DNA of 64,000 bases, from positions 1,116,001-1,180,000 of the forward strand of contig NZ_JAYRYK010000001.1 in assembly GCF_041916975.1 (NCBI RefSeq). The letters are read 5' to 3'. The translations under genes were made by a program, and so were the position numbers. Position 1 is the first letter of the stretch, and each line of letters opens with the position of its first letter. Of this stretch, positions 50,034-58,105 are shown piece by piece. The notes beneath the pieces were generated by a model. The model ran no database searches. It was given only the letters and a program-made list of their open reading frames with translations, and had not been told where the DNA came from. The stretch comes from Sphingosinicella sp041916975 (lineage in GTDB: Bacteria; Pseudomonadota; Alphaproteobacteria; Sphingomonadales; Sphingomonadaceae).

Positions 50034-50465
50034 TTAACGCCGCGCCGCAAAAAATTCGCGCAGCAGAACCGCCGCGGGGGACGCGGAAATGTCCGGGTAC
50101 ACCTCCGGCCGGTGATGACAGGAGGGGCTCGCGAAGATACGCGGGCCGTGCTCGACACCGCCGCTCTTGGGATCGGACGCGCCGTAATAGAGCCGCCGAA
50201 TCCGTGCCGCACTGATCGCCGCCGCGCACATCGGACACGGCTCCAGCGTGACATAGAGGTCGCATCCGGCGAGGCGCTCGGAACCGAGGCGCGCGGCCGC
50301 GGCGCGGATCACCAGCATCTCGGCATGCGCGGTGGGATCAGAATGTTCGCGCGTCCTGTTGCCGTCTGCCGCGAGCACGGTTCCATCCGCATCGACGATG
50401 ACGGCGCCCACCGGCACCTCGCCGCGTGCCGCCGCCGCCCGTGCCGCGCCGAGCGCCACGCTCAT
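50034..50465 (-). CDS. tadA: tRNA-specific adenosine deaminase TadA
   Basis: A 143-residue deaminase that converts adenosine 34 of tRNA-Arg to inosine, letting it read several codons. Zinc ligands and catalytic Glu are His47 and Glu49 (TAHAEML) and Cys77/Cys80 (EPCPMC). RGEVPVGAVIVDADG gives the conserved start of the fold. An ATG 42 bases upstream at 50507 is in frame, but ATG 50465 has the AGGAAGG ribosome site at a good distance. It lies 101 bases upstream of luxR on the same strand. Confidence 0.93.
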   Translation of the reverse strand: MSVALGAARAAAARGEVPVGAVIVDADGTVLAADGNRTREHSDPTAHAEMLVIRAAAARLGSERLAGCDLYVTLEPCPMCAAAISAARIRRLYYGASDPKSGGVEHGPRIFASPSCHHRPEVYPDISASPAAVLLREFFAARR

Positions 50466-50568
50466 CGGGCCTTCCTGCCCCGGATTCGCTTCGTACTTGG
50501 TGCCCATGCCGATGCTGCATAGAGCATCGCGGTGCAGCGGTCATGGGGTGCTCGGAACTCGAAATACT

Positions 50569-50606
50569 GAGCGCCCCGGCGGGGGGGGATTCCGGCCGGG
50601 GCGCTC
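50569..50606. terminator. Strong hairpin downstream of the small membrane gene
   Basis: GAGCGCCCCGGC (50569-50580) and GCCGGGGCGCTC (50595-50606) form a perfect 12-base stem around a 14-base loop that contains eight consecutive G on the plus strand. It lies 16 bases after the stop of the gene at 50623-50922 (minus) and upstream of tadA. The T-run after it is weak (AGTATTTCG). Confidence 0.6.
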
Positions 50607-50622
50607 GACGGCAATGCCTGGC

Positions 50623-50922
50623 TTACTGCTTGGCGCTGCCGTCGTCTCCGGCCGGCTTGATATCCACCGTCGGAACGTCGATTTCGACCTCGTCGGTTTT
50701 CACGTCGACCTTGGGGACCGGAACGGCTGCCTTTTCGGTACCGACATCGATCTCGCCGGTTTCGACCTGAACTTCAGGTATCTCACCGCCCGTGACGCTG
50801 ACTTCGGGCGTCTTCAGATCGCCGCTCGCGTCCACATTGAACAGACCGAGCGCATAACCCACCACGGCCAGCAGAACGATCACGGCAACAACGATCACTA
50901 TGGTGCGACTGCCTTTATCCAC
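50623..50922 (-). CDS. Small membrane-anchored acidic protein
   Basis: A 99-residue protein with one N-terminal helix (residues 8-28, VIVVAVIVLLAVVGYALGLF) and a soluble, acidic tail of short repeating Val-Asp/Glu motifs (TPEVSVTGGEIPEVQVE, then VDVKTDEVEIDVPTVDI). It is probably anchored in the inner membrane with the tail outside. GTG 50922 has a GGGAG ribosome site and is chosen over GTG 50946. No family or function was recognised. Its transcription ends in the hairpin downstream. The 145-base gap upstream, before hisC, has a small AACGCGC/GCGCGTT stem at 50956-50974 and nothing else. Confidence 0.75.
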   Translation of the reverse strand: MDKGSRTIVIVVAVIVLLAVVGYALGLFNVDASGDLKTPEVSVTGGEIPEVQVETGEIDVGTEKAAVPVPKVDVKTDEVEIDVPTVDIKPAGDDGSAKQ

Positions 50923-51091
50923 AGCATGTCTCCCTGTTGTTTTCACTGAGCCGCCAACGCGCGGTGCGCGCGTTTGGTTTCATTCCTTGTTTCAGGGGTG
51001 ATACGATTTTCCGACAGCGTTCTCTTGCAACCGCGCGCCGCATCGTCCAATGCGCGTGCCGTTCGAACCCGAGAGCAGAAAGCCCGAAACG

Positions 51092-52192
51092 ATGACTGAG
51101 GCCCCGACCGCGAAGCCCTGGATCAGCGCCATCGAGGCTTATGTGCCGGGCCGCGCGAAGGCCGCGCCGGGCGTGACGCTGGTCAAGCTCTCCTCGAACG
51201 AGAACCCGCTGGGCGCGAGCCCCAAGGCGATCGAGGCAATGCGCGCCGCCGTCGGCAAGGCGAACCGCTACCCGGACGGCAGCAGCCACGAACTGCGCGA
51301 AGCGATCGCCGCGCAGCACGGTATCGAGGCGGACCGGATCGTCTGCGGCACCGGCTCCGACGAAATTCTGCAGTGCATCGCGCTCGCCTACGCGGGGCCG
51401 GGCGACGAGGTGCTCTATGTGCGTCACGGCTTCATGGTCTACCCGATCGCCGCCGAGCGCGCGGGCGCGACGCCGGTCGCGGCACCGGATACCGATTACA
51501 CCGCCGATGTCGACGCGCTGCTCGCCGCCGTCACCGCGCGGACGAAAATCGTGTACCTCGCCAATCCCAACAACCCCACGGGCACGCTGATCGCACAGAG
51601 CGAGGTCGAGCGGCTGCACGCCGGGCTGCCGCCGCACGTGCTGTTGGTGATCGACTCCGCTTATGCCGAATATGTCGAGGAACCGGGCTACGACGACGGC
51701 ACCGCGCTCGCGCGCGTGCACCCGAACGTCGTGATGGCGCGCACCTTCTCCAAGATCTACGGACTTGCCGCCGAGCGGGTCGGCTGGGCCTATGGCGCGC
51801 CCGATGTGATCGACATGGTGAACCGCATTCGCGGGCCGTTCAACGTGACGAGCGCGGGACAGGCGGGTGCGGTCGCGGCGCTTGCCGATCAGGCGTGGGT
51901 GGCGACGTGCCGCGCCGACAACGCCCGCAACCGCGCGGCGCTGGTCGAAGCGGTCGAGGCGCTTGGCAACAAGGGGCTGCGCGCGGTGCCTTCGGCCGCG
52001 AACTTCGTGCTGGTGACGTTCCCCGAAACGGGCGCGCACACGGCGGAGGCAGCGAACGCCTACCTCACCGAACGCGGCTTCCTGACGCGCTGGCTGCCGA
52101 ACCAGGGCCTCGGCCACGCGCTCCGCATCTCGATCGGCACGGACGAGGAAACGCAGGCCGTTATAGGCGCGCTGCGCGCCTTCCTCGGCTGA
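51092..52192 (+). CDS. hisC: Histidinol-phosphate/aromatic aminotransferase
   Basis: A 366-residue class II PLP aminotransferase. LSSNENPLGASPKAIEAM opens the domain, and the PLP Lys221 lies in TFSKIYGLAAERVGWA. It transaminates imidazole-acetol phosphate in histidine synthesis; related enzymes next to tyrC, as in Zymomonas, also act on aromatic amino-acid precursors. ATG 51092 fits the family start; an in-frame ATG at 51050 is less likely. The stop and the tyrC start overlap (TGATG), so the two are coupled, which supports a joint role in tyrosine and phenylalanine synthesis. Confidence 0.94.
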   Translation: MTEAPTAKPWISAIEAYVPGRAKAAPGVTLVKLSSNENPLGASPKAIEAMRAAVGKANRYPDGSSHELREAIAAQHGIEADRIVCGTGSDEILQCIALAYAGPGDEVLYVRHGFMVYPIAAERAGATPVAAPDTDYTADVDALLAAVTARTKIVYLANPNNPTGTLIAQSEVERLHAGLPPHVLLVIDSAYAEYVEEPGYDDGTALARVHPNVVMARTFSKIYGLAAERVGWAYGAPDVIDMVNRIRGPFNVTSAGQAGAVAALADQAWVATCRADNARNRAALVEAVEALGNKGLRAVPSAANFVLVTFPETGAHTAEAANAYLTERGFLTRWLPNQGLGHALRISIGTDEETQAVIGALRAFLG

Positions 52193-53100
52193 TGCTGCCT
52201 TTCTCCCGCGTCGCCATCATCGGGCTCGGGCTTATCGGCTCGTCGCTCGCACGCGCCGTGCGGCTGCACATGCCGACCGTGCGGCTCGTCGGCTACGACG
52301 GCAGCGCCGCGGTTCGCACGCGTGTCGATGAGCTTGGCCTCGTCGACGATGTCGCCGACACGCCCGGTGCCGCCGTGATCGACGCCGACCTCGTGGTGCT
52401 GTGCGTGCCGGTGGGGCAGATGGGCGCGGCGATCGAGGAAATGCGCGACGACCTGCCCCAGGGCGCCATCGTCAGCGACGTCGGATCGGTGAAGGCGAGC
52501 GTCGCGGCGCTGGCCGGGCTGCTGCCCGAAGGCGTGCATTTCATTCCCGCGCACCCGGTGGCGGGCACCGAGAAATCGGGGCCGGACGCTGGCTTTGCTG
52601 AACTGTTCCACCAGCGCTGGTGCATCCTGACGCCGCTTCCCGGCACGGACGAGACGGCGATCGAGCGCCTTGCCGAGTTCTGGCGGCGGCTGGACAGCAA
52701 GGTGGAGACGATGGACCCGCAGCACCACGATCTGGTGCTGGCGGTGACGAGCCACCTGCCCCACCTGATCGCCTATTCGATCGTCGGCACGGCTTCAGAC
52801 CTTGAAGGCGTGACACGCTCCGAGGTGATCAAATACTCGGCAGGCGGTTTTCGCGACTTCACGCGCATCGCCGCGTCCGACCCGCAGATGTGGCGCGACG
52901 TGTTCCTTGCCAACAAGGACGCGGTGCTCGAGGTGCTGCAGCGCTTTACGGAAGACCTGACCGCGCTTCAGCGCGCGATCCGCTGGGGCGACGGCGACAC
53001 GCTGTTCAACCTGTTCACGCGCACGCGCGATATTCGCCGCACAATCATCGATGCGGGACAGGACACGGCGGCTCCTGACTTCGGACGGGACCACCGGTAG
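52192..53100 (+). CDS. tyrC: Prephenate/cyclohexadienyl dehydrogenase
   Basis: A 302-residue NAD(P)-dependent dehydrogenase of the TyrA/TyrC family that makes hydroxyphenylpyruvate (from prephenate) or tyrosine (from arogenate). The Rossmann motif GLGLIG is at residues 11-16; the conserved His of AHPVAGTEKSGP near residue 120 is the catalytic region. Helical dimerisation domain follows. It is directly coupled to hisC, a pairing known in Zymomonas. Its last 56 bases overlap the 3' end of the convergent DUF2125 gene. Confidence 0.93.
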   Translation: MLPFSRVAIIGLGLIGSSLARAVRLHMPTVRLVGYDGSAAVRTRVDELGLVDDVADTPGAAVIDADLVVLCVPVGQMGAAIEEMRDDLPQGAIVSDVGSVKASVAALAGLLPEGVHFIPAHPVAGTEKSGPDAGFAELFHQRWCILTPLPGTDETAIERLAEFWRRLDSKVETMDPQHHDLVLAVTSHLPHLIAYSIVGTASDLEGVTRSEVIKYSAGGFRDFTRIAASDPQMWRDVFLANKDAVLEVLQRFTEDLTALQRAIRWGDGDTLFNLFTRTRDIRRTIIDAGQDTAAPDFGRDHR

Positions 53101-53998
53101 CGCCTTCGGGATCGCCGATGGTGAAGCCCGCCGCGCTGTCTCCGGTAAGCACCATCGTGCGGGCACGGCGCGCACGGTATTCGGCCGCCGGGGCCGTGCC
53201 TTCCAGAAGCGCCTTCACGGTGAACGGACATTCGCTCCGGATCGTGCCGGAGACGGCAATGCGCCCATCGGGGAGCGGCGCGAGCGTCGCGTCGATGTCG
53301 GCAAGCGGCTTGTCCTGCGCGAGAAGCTGCGCGCCCTTCACCTCGATCGTGCCGCCGTTCCGCCAGCCGTCGATCGCGCCGATCGGCGCGCGCGCGGTTA
53401 CGAACAGCGGAATGTCGATGCCGAGGCTGGCGCCCGCGCGGTCGAGCGTTCCGGCGATACGCGCCTCGGCCTGAACGGGGAGCGTCGGAGACTTGCCCTG
53501 CGGCGCGGCGCCGGGCGTTTCGCGCAGGTGCAGCTCGAAATTCTTCGCATCGAACGGCCCGCCCGCAAACGGCAGCCAAACCTTCGCGGTTTCGAACTGC
53601 ATGGACAGCCGCTCGAGCGTATCGCCAGGCCGACGCACGCTCGCCAGCATCGCCGGGGCTTCGACATCGAGACGCATTCCCGCGAGCCGCGTGAGCGCGA
53701 TCTGCAGACGCGGCTGTTCCGCCACGATCACGACATGGCCCGTACGCCACGGCTGACGATTGACTGTCATCGAAGACGCATGGGCCGCGAAGGAAAGCTC
53801 GCGCGTCTGCCGGCGGACCGCGATGTCGGCGGCGCGCGCCTCGATCCGGTAGGGAAAGCCTGCGGTTTCGACAGGCACACCGATCCGCGCCGCGACGACC
53901 GCGCCAAAGGCCTTCGCCTCGCCCTGCCAATACAGCCAATAGGCGGCGAGGCCCAACAGCAGCGGCAGCACCGGCACCCAGAACGGCAGGCGACGCAT
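53045..53998 (-). CDS. DUF2125-family membrane-anchored protein
   Basis: A 317-residue protein with an N-terminal anchor helix (residues 6-22, FWVPVLPLLLGLAAYWL) and a large periplasmic beta-rich domain that matches DUF2125 (FGAVVAARIGVPVETAGFPYRIEA is the conserved start). Such proteins are conserved in alphaproteobacteria without a known function. Its start overlaps the plsC stop by one base (TGATG), so it belongs to the ftsE-ftsX-ydcF-plsC operon, which suggests an envelope role. Its 3' end overlaps tyrC by 56 bases on the opposite strand. Confidence 0.85.
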   Translation of the reverse strand: MRRLPFWVPVLPLLLGLAAYWLYWQGEAKAFGAVVAARIGVPVETAGFPYRIEARAADIAVRRQTRELSFAAHASSMTVNRQPWRTGHVVIVAEQPRLQIALTRLAGMRLDVEAPAMLASVRRPGDTLERLSMQFETAKVWLPFAGGPFDAKNFELHLRETPGAAPQGKSPTLPVQAEARIAGTLDRAGASLGIDIPLFVTARAPIGAIDGWRNGGTIEVKGAQLLAQDKPLADIDATLAPLPDGRIAVSGTIRSECPFTVKALLEGTAPAAEYRARRARTMVLTGDSAAGFTIGDPEGATGGPVRSQEPPCPVPHR

Positions 53999-54681
53999 CA
54001 CGGCACCTCGTTGATGGCGGCGTGCAGCCGCGCCTCGAACGTCTTGCGGTCGAGCCCGGCGGGAATCACCTCGCCGAAGCGCATGGTGATCGTGCCGGGC
54101 CGCTTCCAGAAACTGCGGCGCGGCCAAAGCGTTCCCGAATCGAGCGCAACGGGGACGACCGGTAGCTTCATCAGCCTGTAGAGCCCCGCCACGCCGGGCT
54201 TCAGCGGCGGCGCTTCACCCACGGGCGTGCGCGTGCCTTCGGGGAAGATCACGATCTCGCGGCCTTCGTCGACCGCCTGCTCGGCAACGCGCAGCATCAG
54301 GCGCATCGCCGCCGACGACGCATCGCGGTCCACCGGGATCGAGCCGTGACGGCGCGCGACCCAGCCCCACACCGGGATCTGCATCAGCTCCGCTTTCATC
54401 ACCACGGCAGGCCATTTGAACAGGCGCGGCGCGGCCATCGTTTCGTAAGCCGCCTGATGCTTCATCGCGACGATCACCGGGCCCTTCGGCAGGTCGCCGA
54501 CGATCTTCAGCCGCACGCCCGCGATCCGCGACGACGACCACAGGAAGAACGCCGACCAGCGCCGCGCGCCGACGTGGGCACGGCGGCGCGAGATCAGCGC
54601 ATCAAACCCCGCGGCAATCACGAGGAGCGCGCCCACGACATAGAAGACAAGGGCAAAGGCAATCGAACGCAGCACAACCAT
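53998..54681 (-). CDS. plsC: 1-acyl-sn-glycerol-3-phosphate acyltransferase
   Basis: A 227-residue membrane acyltransferase that makes phosphatidic acid. Motif I, normally HX4D, reads MKHQAAYETM: His75 and Glu80, so Glu takes the Asp position. Motif III is FPEGTRTPVG near residue 146, and VPVALDSG is motif IV. Two N-terminal helices anchor it. The Glu form of motif I is seen in some alphaproteobacterial homologues, so activity is probably kept. The start overlaps the YdcF-like gene stop by one base and the DUF2125 gene follows in the same way. Confidence 0.92.
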   Translation of the reverse strand: MVVLRSIAFALVFYVVGALLVIAAGFDALISRRRAHVGARRWSAFFLWSSSRIAGVRLKIVGDLPKGPVIVAMKHQAAYETMAAPRLFKWPAVVMKAELMQIPVWGWVARRHGSIPVDRDASSAAMRLMLRVAEQAVDEGREIVIFPEGTRTPVGEAPPLKPGVAGLYRLMKLPVVPVALDSGTLWPRRSFWKRPGTITMRFGEVIPAGLDRKTFEARLHAAINEVP

Positions 54682-55226
54682 CAGGCCTCACCCATCAGCA
54701 GCAGCAAGCTTCGGAACAGGAACTTGCTGTATTCAAGCGCAAGCAGGCGCGCAGACAGGCGCGCAGGCACCGCGTCGGGCACGAGCGTGACCCCCGCCCC
54801 GATCCGCGCGCGCGCTTCCGCCGTCGCACGCTTGATGTGGAACTGCGAGGTGACGAGGCGCACGGATTTGTATTTGTGCTGCTTCACCCATGCGGCCATC
54901 TCCTCACCGTTACCGCGCGTGTCGGCAGCCTCCTTGCCGAGATCGATGCAGCATTCGAACACGTCCGCCGGCACATTCAGCTCGACGGCAAGCTCGATCG
55001 GCCGGACGCTCGCGTCGACGCCGGAGATGAGCAGCCGTTCAGCTTTCTCCGCGCGCAGCAGATCGACGCCGCGCGCGATGCGGCCGGGGCCGCCCGTGAG
55101 CACGACGATGCCTTCGGTGCGTATGTCATCCGGCGCGGGTTCGGGCAGGCTCAACACAAACCAGACGAAACCCGCGATCCATGCGAGCGCGAGCAGCATG
55201 GCGGAGCGCACGAGAACCGCGGTCAT
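54681..55226 (-). CDS. YdcF-like (DUF218) envelope protein
   Basis: A 181-residue protein of the DUF218 family. One N-terminal helix (residues 8-26) anchors it, and the rest is the DUF218 fold with GIVVLTGGPGRIARGVDLL and VRLVTSQFHIKRA motifs. Relatives such as SanA and YdcF affect envelope permeability; the catalytic reaction is uncertain. Both ends overlap neighbours (ftsX by ATGA, plsC by TGATG), placing it in a five-gene envelope operon. Confidence 0.88.
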   Translation of the reverse strand: MTAVLVRSAMLLALAWIAGFVWFVLSLPEPAPDDIRTEGIVVLTGGPGRIARGVDLLRAEKAERLLISGVDASVRPIELAVELNVPADVFECCIDLGKEAADTRGNGEEMAAWVKQHKYKSVRLVTSQFHIKRATAEARARIGAGVTLVPDAVPARLSARLLALEYSKFLFRSLLLLMGEA

Positions 55227-56116
55227 AGCTGCTGTCTCAGCCTCCGCCCGACCGTGATGCGCACCGTGAAGATCGTGAGCAGCGCCACGAGCAGCGGCAC
55301 GGCGGCAAGCGCGGTCCAGCCGAGCGGCGACAGACCGATTTCACCCGCAAGCCCGCCGCCGAACTGGCCGAGCAGATTGCCGATGAAGAGGATGACGGCG
55401 AGCCCGGCGATCGCGCCGATCGCGCCGCCGACGAGGCCCTGAATGGCGTAGCGATATTCGAACAGCGCCGCGACGGTGCGATCCTCGGCGCCCATGATGT
55501 GCAGCGTTTCGATCGTCGGCCCGTGCGTGCTGAGCGCGGCGCGGACGGAGAGCGCGACGATCGCCGCGGTGGTCGCAACGACGAGTACGCCGATCGAGAC
55601 GGCAAGCCATTTCAGCACCTCGACGACACCCGCGAGCGGGCGGAACCACTGGGCGTGCGTGTCGATGCGCGCTGTGGGGGCGAGCGCGCGAACCGCCTCG
55701 CCGATCGCAGCCATATCGCCCGTACCGGTCTTCCAGCGCGCGTCGATCATCGCCGGGAGCGGCAATTCCTCGCCGATGTTGCCGGAACCGAGCCACGGCT
55801 CCACGAGCGCGCGCAGCTCGCTGTCGCCGAGCACCACCACGTCCGCAAGGTCGGCACGCGCGCGCAGCAAAGCGGCGACGGCGGCGGTCTGCTCGCGCTT
55901 CAGATCAGGGTTCGGCTCGACGATCTGCACGGTGAAGCTGCGCGAGAGGCCGCCGGTGAGCGCCGTCGCGCCGTTCGAAAGCGCCATGCCGCCGGCGAGC
56001 GCGAGCGTCGCGAGAAACGTCATCATGCCGATGATCCACGGCAAGGCGCCGCCCGCCCATCTGCCTTCAGGCAGGAATCGATAACGCTGCGCGCGCGGCT
56101 GCAGCCAGGCGATCAC
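55223..56116 (-). CDS. ftsX: Cell division protein FtsX
   Basis: A 297-residue permease-like partner of FtsE in the divisome. One helix near residue 25-50 (WIIGMMTFLATLALAGGMAL) is followed by a periplasmic domain and three C-terminal helices (ISIGVLVVATTAAIVALSVR region onward). The fold is that of FtsX: AALSTHGPTIETLHIMGA is the coupling region. The start is GTG 56116, overlapping the ftsE stop (GTGA). FtsEX controls cell-wall hydrolases during division. The frame continues upstream, but that part is the shadow of ftsE. Confidence 0.93.
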   Translation of the reverse strand: MIAWLQPRAQRYRFLPEGRWAGGALPWIIGMMTFLATLALAGGMALSNGATALTGGLSRSFTVQIVEPNPDLKREQTAAVAALLRARADLADVVVLGDSELRALVEPWLGSGNIGEELPLPAMIDARWKTGTGDMAAIGEAVRALAPTARIDTHAQWFRPLAGVVEVLKWLAVSIGVLVVATTAAIVALSVRAALSTHGPTIETLHIMGAEDRTVAALFEYRYAIQGLVGGAIGAIAGLAVILFIGNLLGQFGGGLAGEIGLSPLGWTALAAVPLLVALLTIFTVRITVGRRLRQQL

Positions 56117-56832
56117 AGGCTCAGTTCCGCGGTTTCGACGGGTGGCGGGTTGCGCAGCACGCCCATCGGATCGAGCATCTCGCCGCGATCGAGCCGCAGC
56201 GTGATCGCCGAAGGCACGCGCGACATCAGGTGCAGCGCGTGCGTCGCCACGACGACCGTGGTGCCAAGCCGGTTGAGCTCGTGGAACAGGTGCAGGAGCC
56301 GCCCGGCCATCTCGGGGTCGACGTTGCCGGTGGGCTCGTCGGCAAGCAGGATATCGGGCCGCGCGATCACTGCACGCGCGATGGCGACGCGCTGCTGCTC
56401 GCCGCCCGAAAGCACGGCGGGCCGCGCATCGCGCCGCTCGGCAAGGCCGACCCACGCCATGAGTTCGTCGACATGCGCCTTCACCTCCGCCTCGTGCACG
56501 CCCGCGATGCGGAGCGGCAGCGCGATATTGTCGAACGCGGTGAGGTGCTCGATCAGGCGGAAATCCTGAAGCACGACGCCGATCCGGCGGCGGAGCGCGG
56601 GAAGCGCCGTGCGCGGCAGGCTGGTGATATCGCGCCCGAACATGTCGATGCGGCCGCGCGACGGTCGCTGCGCGAGATAGAGCAGGCGCAGCAGCGAGGT
56701 CTTGCCCGCGCCCGACGAGCCCACGAGAAACATGAACGCGCCGGTTTCCAAACGGAACCCGATGTCGCGCAGCACCTCCGCGCCTGTGCCGTAGCGCAGG
56801 CCGACATTGTCGAAGCGGACGATCGTGCTCAT
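56113..56832 (-). CDS. ftsE: Cell division ATP-binding protein FtsE
   Basis: A 239-residue ABC ATPase that works with FtsX at the division site. Walker A is GSSGAGKTS at 38-46, followed by the FtsE-typical LLRLLYLAQRPSRG. The signature is LSGGEQQRVAIARA, and Walker B ILLADEPTGNVDP is the FtsE/LolD-type sequence. VLQDFRLIEHLTAFDN is also diagnostic. Its stop overlaps ftsX by 4 bases. It is the first gene of ftsE-ftsX-ydcF-plsC-DUF2125, 18 bases after cysK on the same strand. Confidence 0.95.
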   Translation of the reverse strand: MSTIVRFDNVGLRYGTGAEVLRDIGFRLETGAFMFLVGSSGAGKTSLLRLLYLAQRPSRGRIDMFGRDITSLPRTALPALRRRIGVVLQDFRLIEHLTAFDNIALPLRIAGVHEAEVKAHVDELMAWVGLAERRDARPAVLSGGEQQRVAIARAVIARPDILLADEPTGNVDPEMAGRLLHLFHELNRLGTTVVVATHALHLMSRVPSAITLRLDRGEMLDPMGVLRNPPPVETAELSL

Positions 56833-56850
56833 GGCGTGCTCACGAAAACA

Positions 56851-57861
56851 TCACGGCGCGCTGAGCCAGTCCGGCACCGGCAGGCCTTTTTCCGCCAGCC
56901 ACGCGGGATTGTAGAGACTGGAGAGGTAACGCAGCCCGGAATCGCAAAGCACGGTGACGATCGTGTGCCCCGGCCCCATCTCGGCCGCGAGCTTTTCCGC
57001 GCCGACGATGTTGATCCCCGAGGAGAGCCCGAGACTGATCCCCTCCTCGATGAGCAGGTCATGGATGACGCGCAGACCCTCCTCGTCGCTGACGCGGAAC
57101 TGCGTATCGACCGGCGCGCCGTCGATGTTCGGCGTGACGCGGCCCTGCCCGATGCCTTCGGCAAGCGACGAGCCCTCCGGCTCCAGCACGCCGCGCGCGA
57201 ACCACGAATACATGGCGGCGCCATAGGGATCGGTGAGCGCGATGCGGATATCCGCGTTCTTCGCCTTGAGGCCCATCGCCGTGCCCGCGAGCGTGCCCCC
57301 GGTGCCGACCGAGCAGGTGAAGCCGTCCACCGCACCACCGGTATCCGCCCAGATTTCCTCGGCGGTGGTCTCGATATGCGCCTGCCGGTTCGCGAGATTA
57401 TCGAACTGCCCCGCCCAGATCGCGCCCGGCGTTTCCTCCGCGATGCGCCGCGAGCGATGCTGGAAATGCTCCGGGTCCGCATATTTCGTGGGGGGCACCA
57501 GCACCAGCTCGGCGCCGAGCGCGCGCAGCGTCGCCATCTTTTCGACCGACTGGTTCGAGGGCATCACGATGATCGTGCGATACCCCTTGGCGTTCGCCAC
57601 CACGGCAAGCCCGATGCCGGTGTTCCCGGCCGTACCTTCCACGACAACGCCGCCAGGCTTCAGGCGACCTTCGCGCTCGGCCGCCTCGATCATGTAGAGC
57701 GCCGCGCGGTCCTTCACCGAACCGCCGGGATTGAGGAACTCGCACTTGCCGAGGATCGTGCAGCCGGTCCGCTCGGACGGGCCGCGCAGGCGGACAAGCG
57801 GCGTACCGCCGATAAGCTTCAGGATATCGTGCGCGGGCGCGCGGGAGGCGTGACTTGGCAT
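56851..57861 (-). CDS. cysK: Cysteine synthase (O-acetylserine sulfhydrylase)
   Basis: A 336-residue PLP enzyme that makes cysteine from O-acetylserine and sulfide. PLP Lys50 lies in FLNPGGSVKDR; the phosphate/substrate loop is EGTAGNTGIG, and CSVGTGGTLAGTAMGL binds the cofactor phosphate. Length is slightly above the usual 310-325. ATG 57861 is preferred, although ATG 57897 is in frame; neither has a strong ribosome site. It is divergent from the peptide-binding lipoprotein gene. A perfect GC hairpin lies between them. Confidence 0.92.
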   Translation of the reverse strand: MPSHASRAPAHDILKLIGGTPLVRLRGPSERTGCTILGKCEFLNPGGSVKDRAALYMIEAAEREGRLKPGGVVVEGTAGNTGIGLAVVANAKGYRTIIVMPSNQSVEKMATLRALGAELVLVPPTKYADPEHFQHRSRRIAEETPGAIWAGQFDNLANRQAHIETTAEEIWADTGGAVDGFTCSVGTGGTLAGTAMGLKAKNADIRIALTDPYGAAMYSWFARGVLEPEGSSLAEGIGQGRVTPNIDGAPVDTQFRVSDEEGLRVIHDLLIEEGISLGLSSGINIVGAEKLAAEMGPGHTIVTVLCDSGLRYLSSLYNPAWLAEKGLPVPDWLSAP

Positions 57862-57932
57862 GGTGAATGCAAGGCTTACCGACGCGCGCCGCCCCATGCA
57901 ATCGCGCCTTCATGACAGGGTGCACGAAAGAT

Positions 57933-57956
57933 CGGCGGCGCATTTCTGCGCCGCCG
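57933..57956. repeat. Perfect hairpin between cysK and the peptide-binding gene
   Basis: CGGCGGCGCA (57933-57942), loop TTTC, TGCGCCGCCG (57947-57956): a perfect 10-base stem. It lies in the 244-base gap between divergent genes, within a possible leader of either. It could be an operator, an attenuator or a dispersed repeat. The rest of the gap shows no gene or RNA feature. Confidence 0.5.
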
Positions 57957-58105
57957 GCAAAGTCGGTTTGGGGGAACCGCAGCGCGAAGGGAAAGACCCG
58001 TCGGCGCTTCGAGAACTCAAGCCTAGCGCACGTGCGGGTCAGATTCGTGACGAAAGCGAAAATGCGCGGCTGAAATTGCCACACTGCTGGTCTAGACCGG
58101 GCGGG

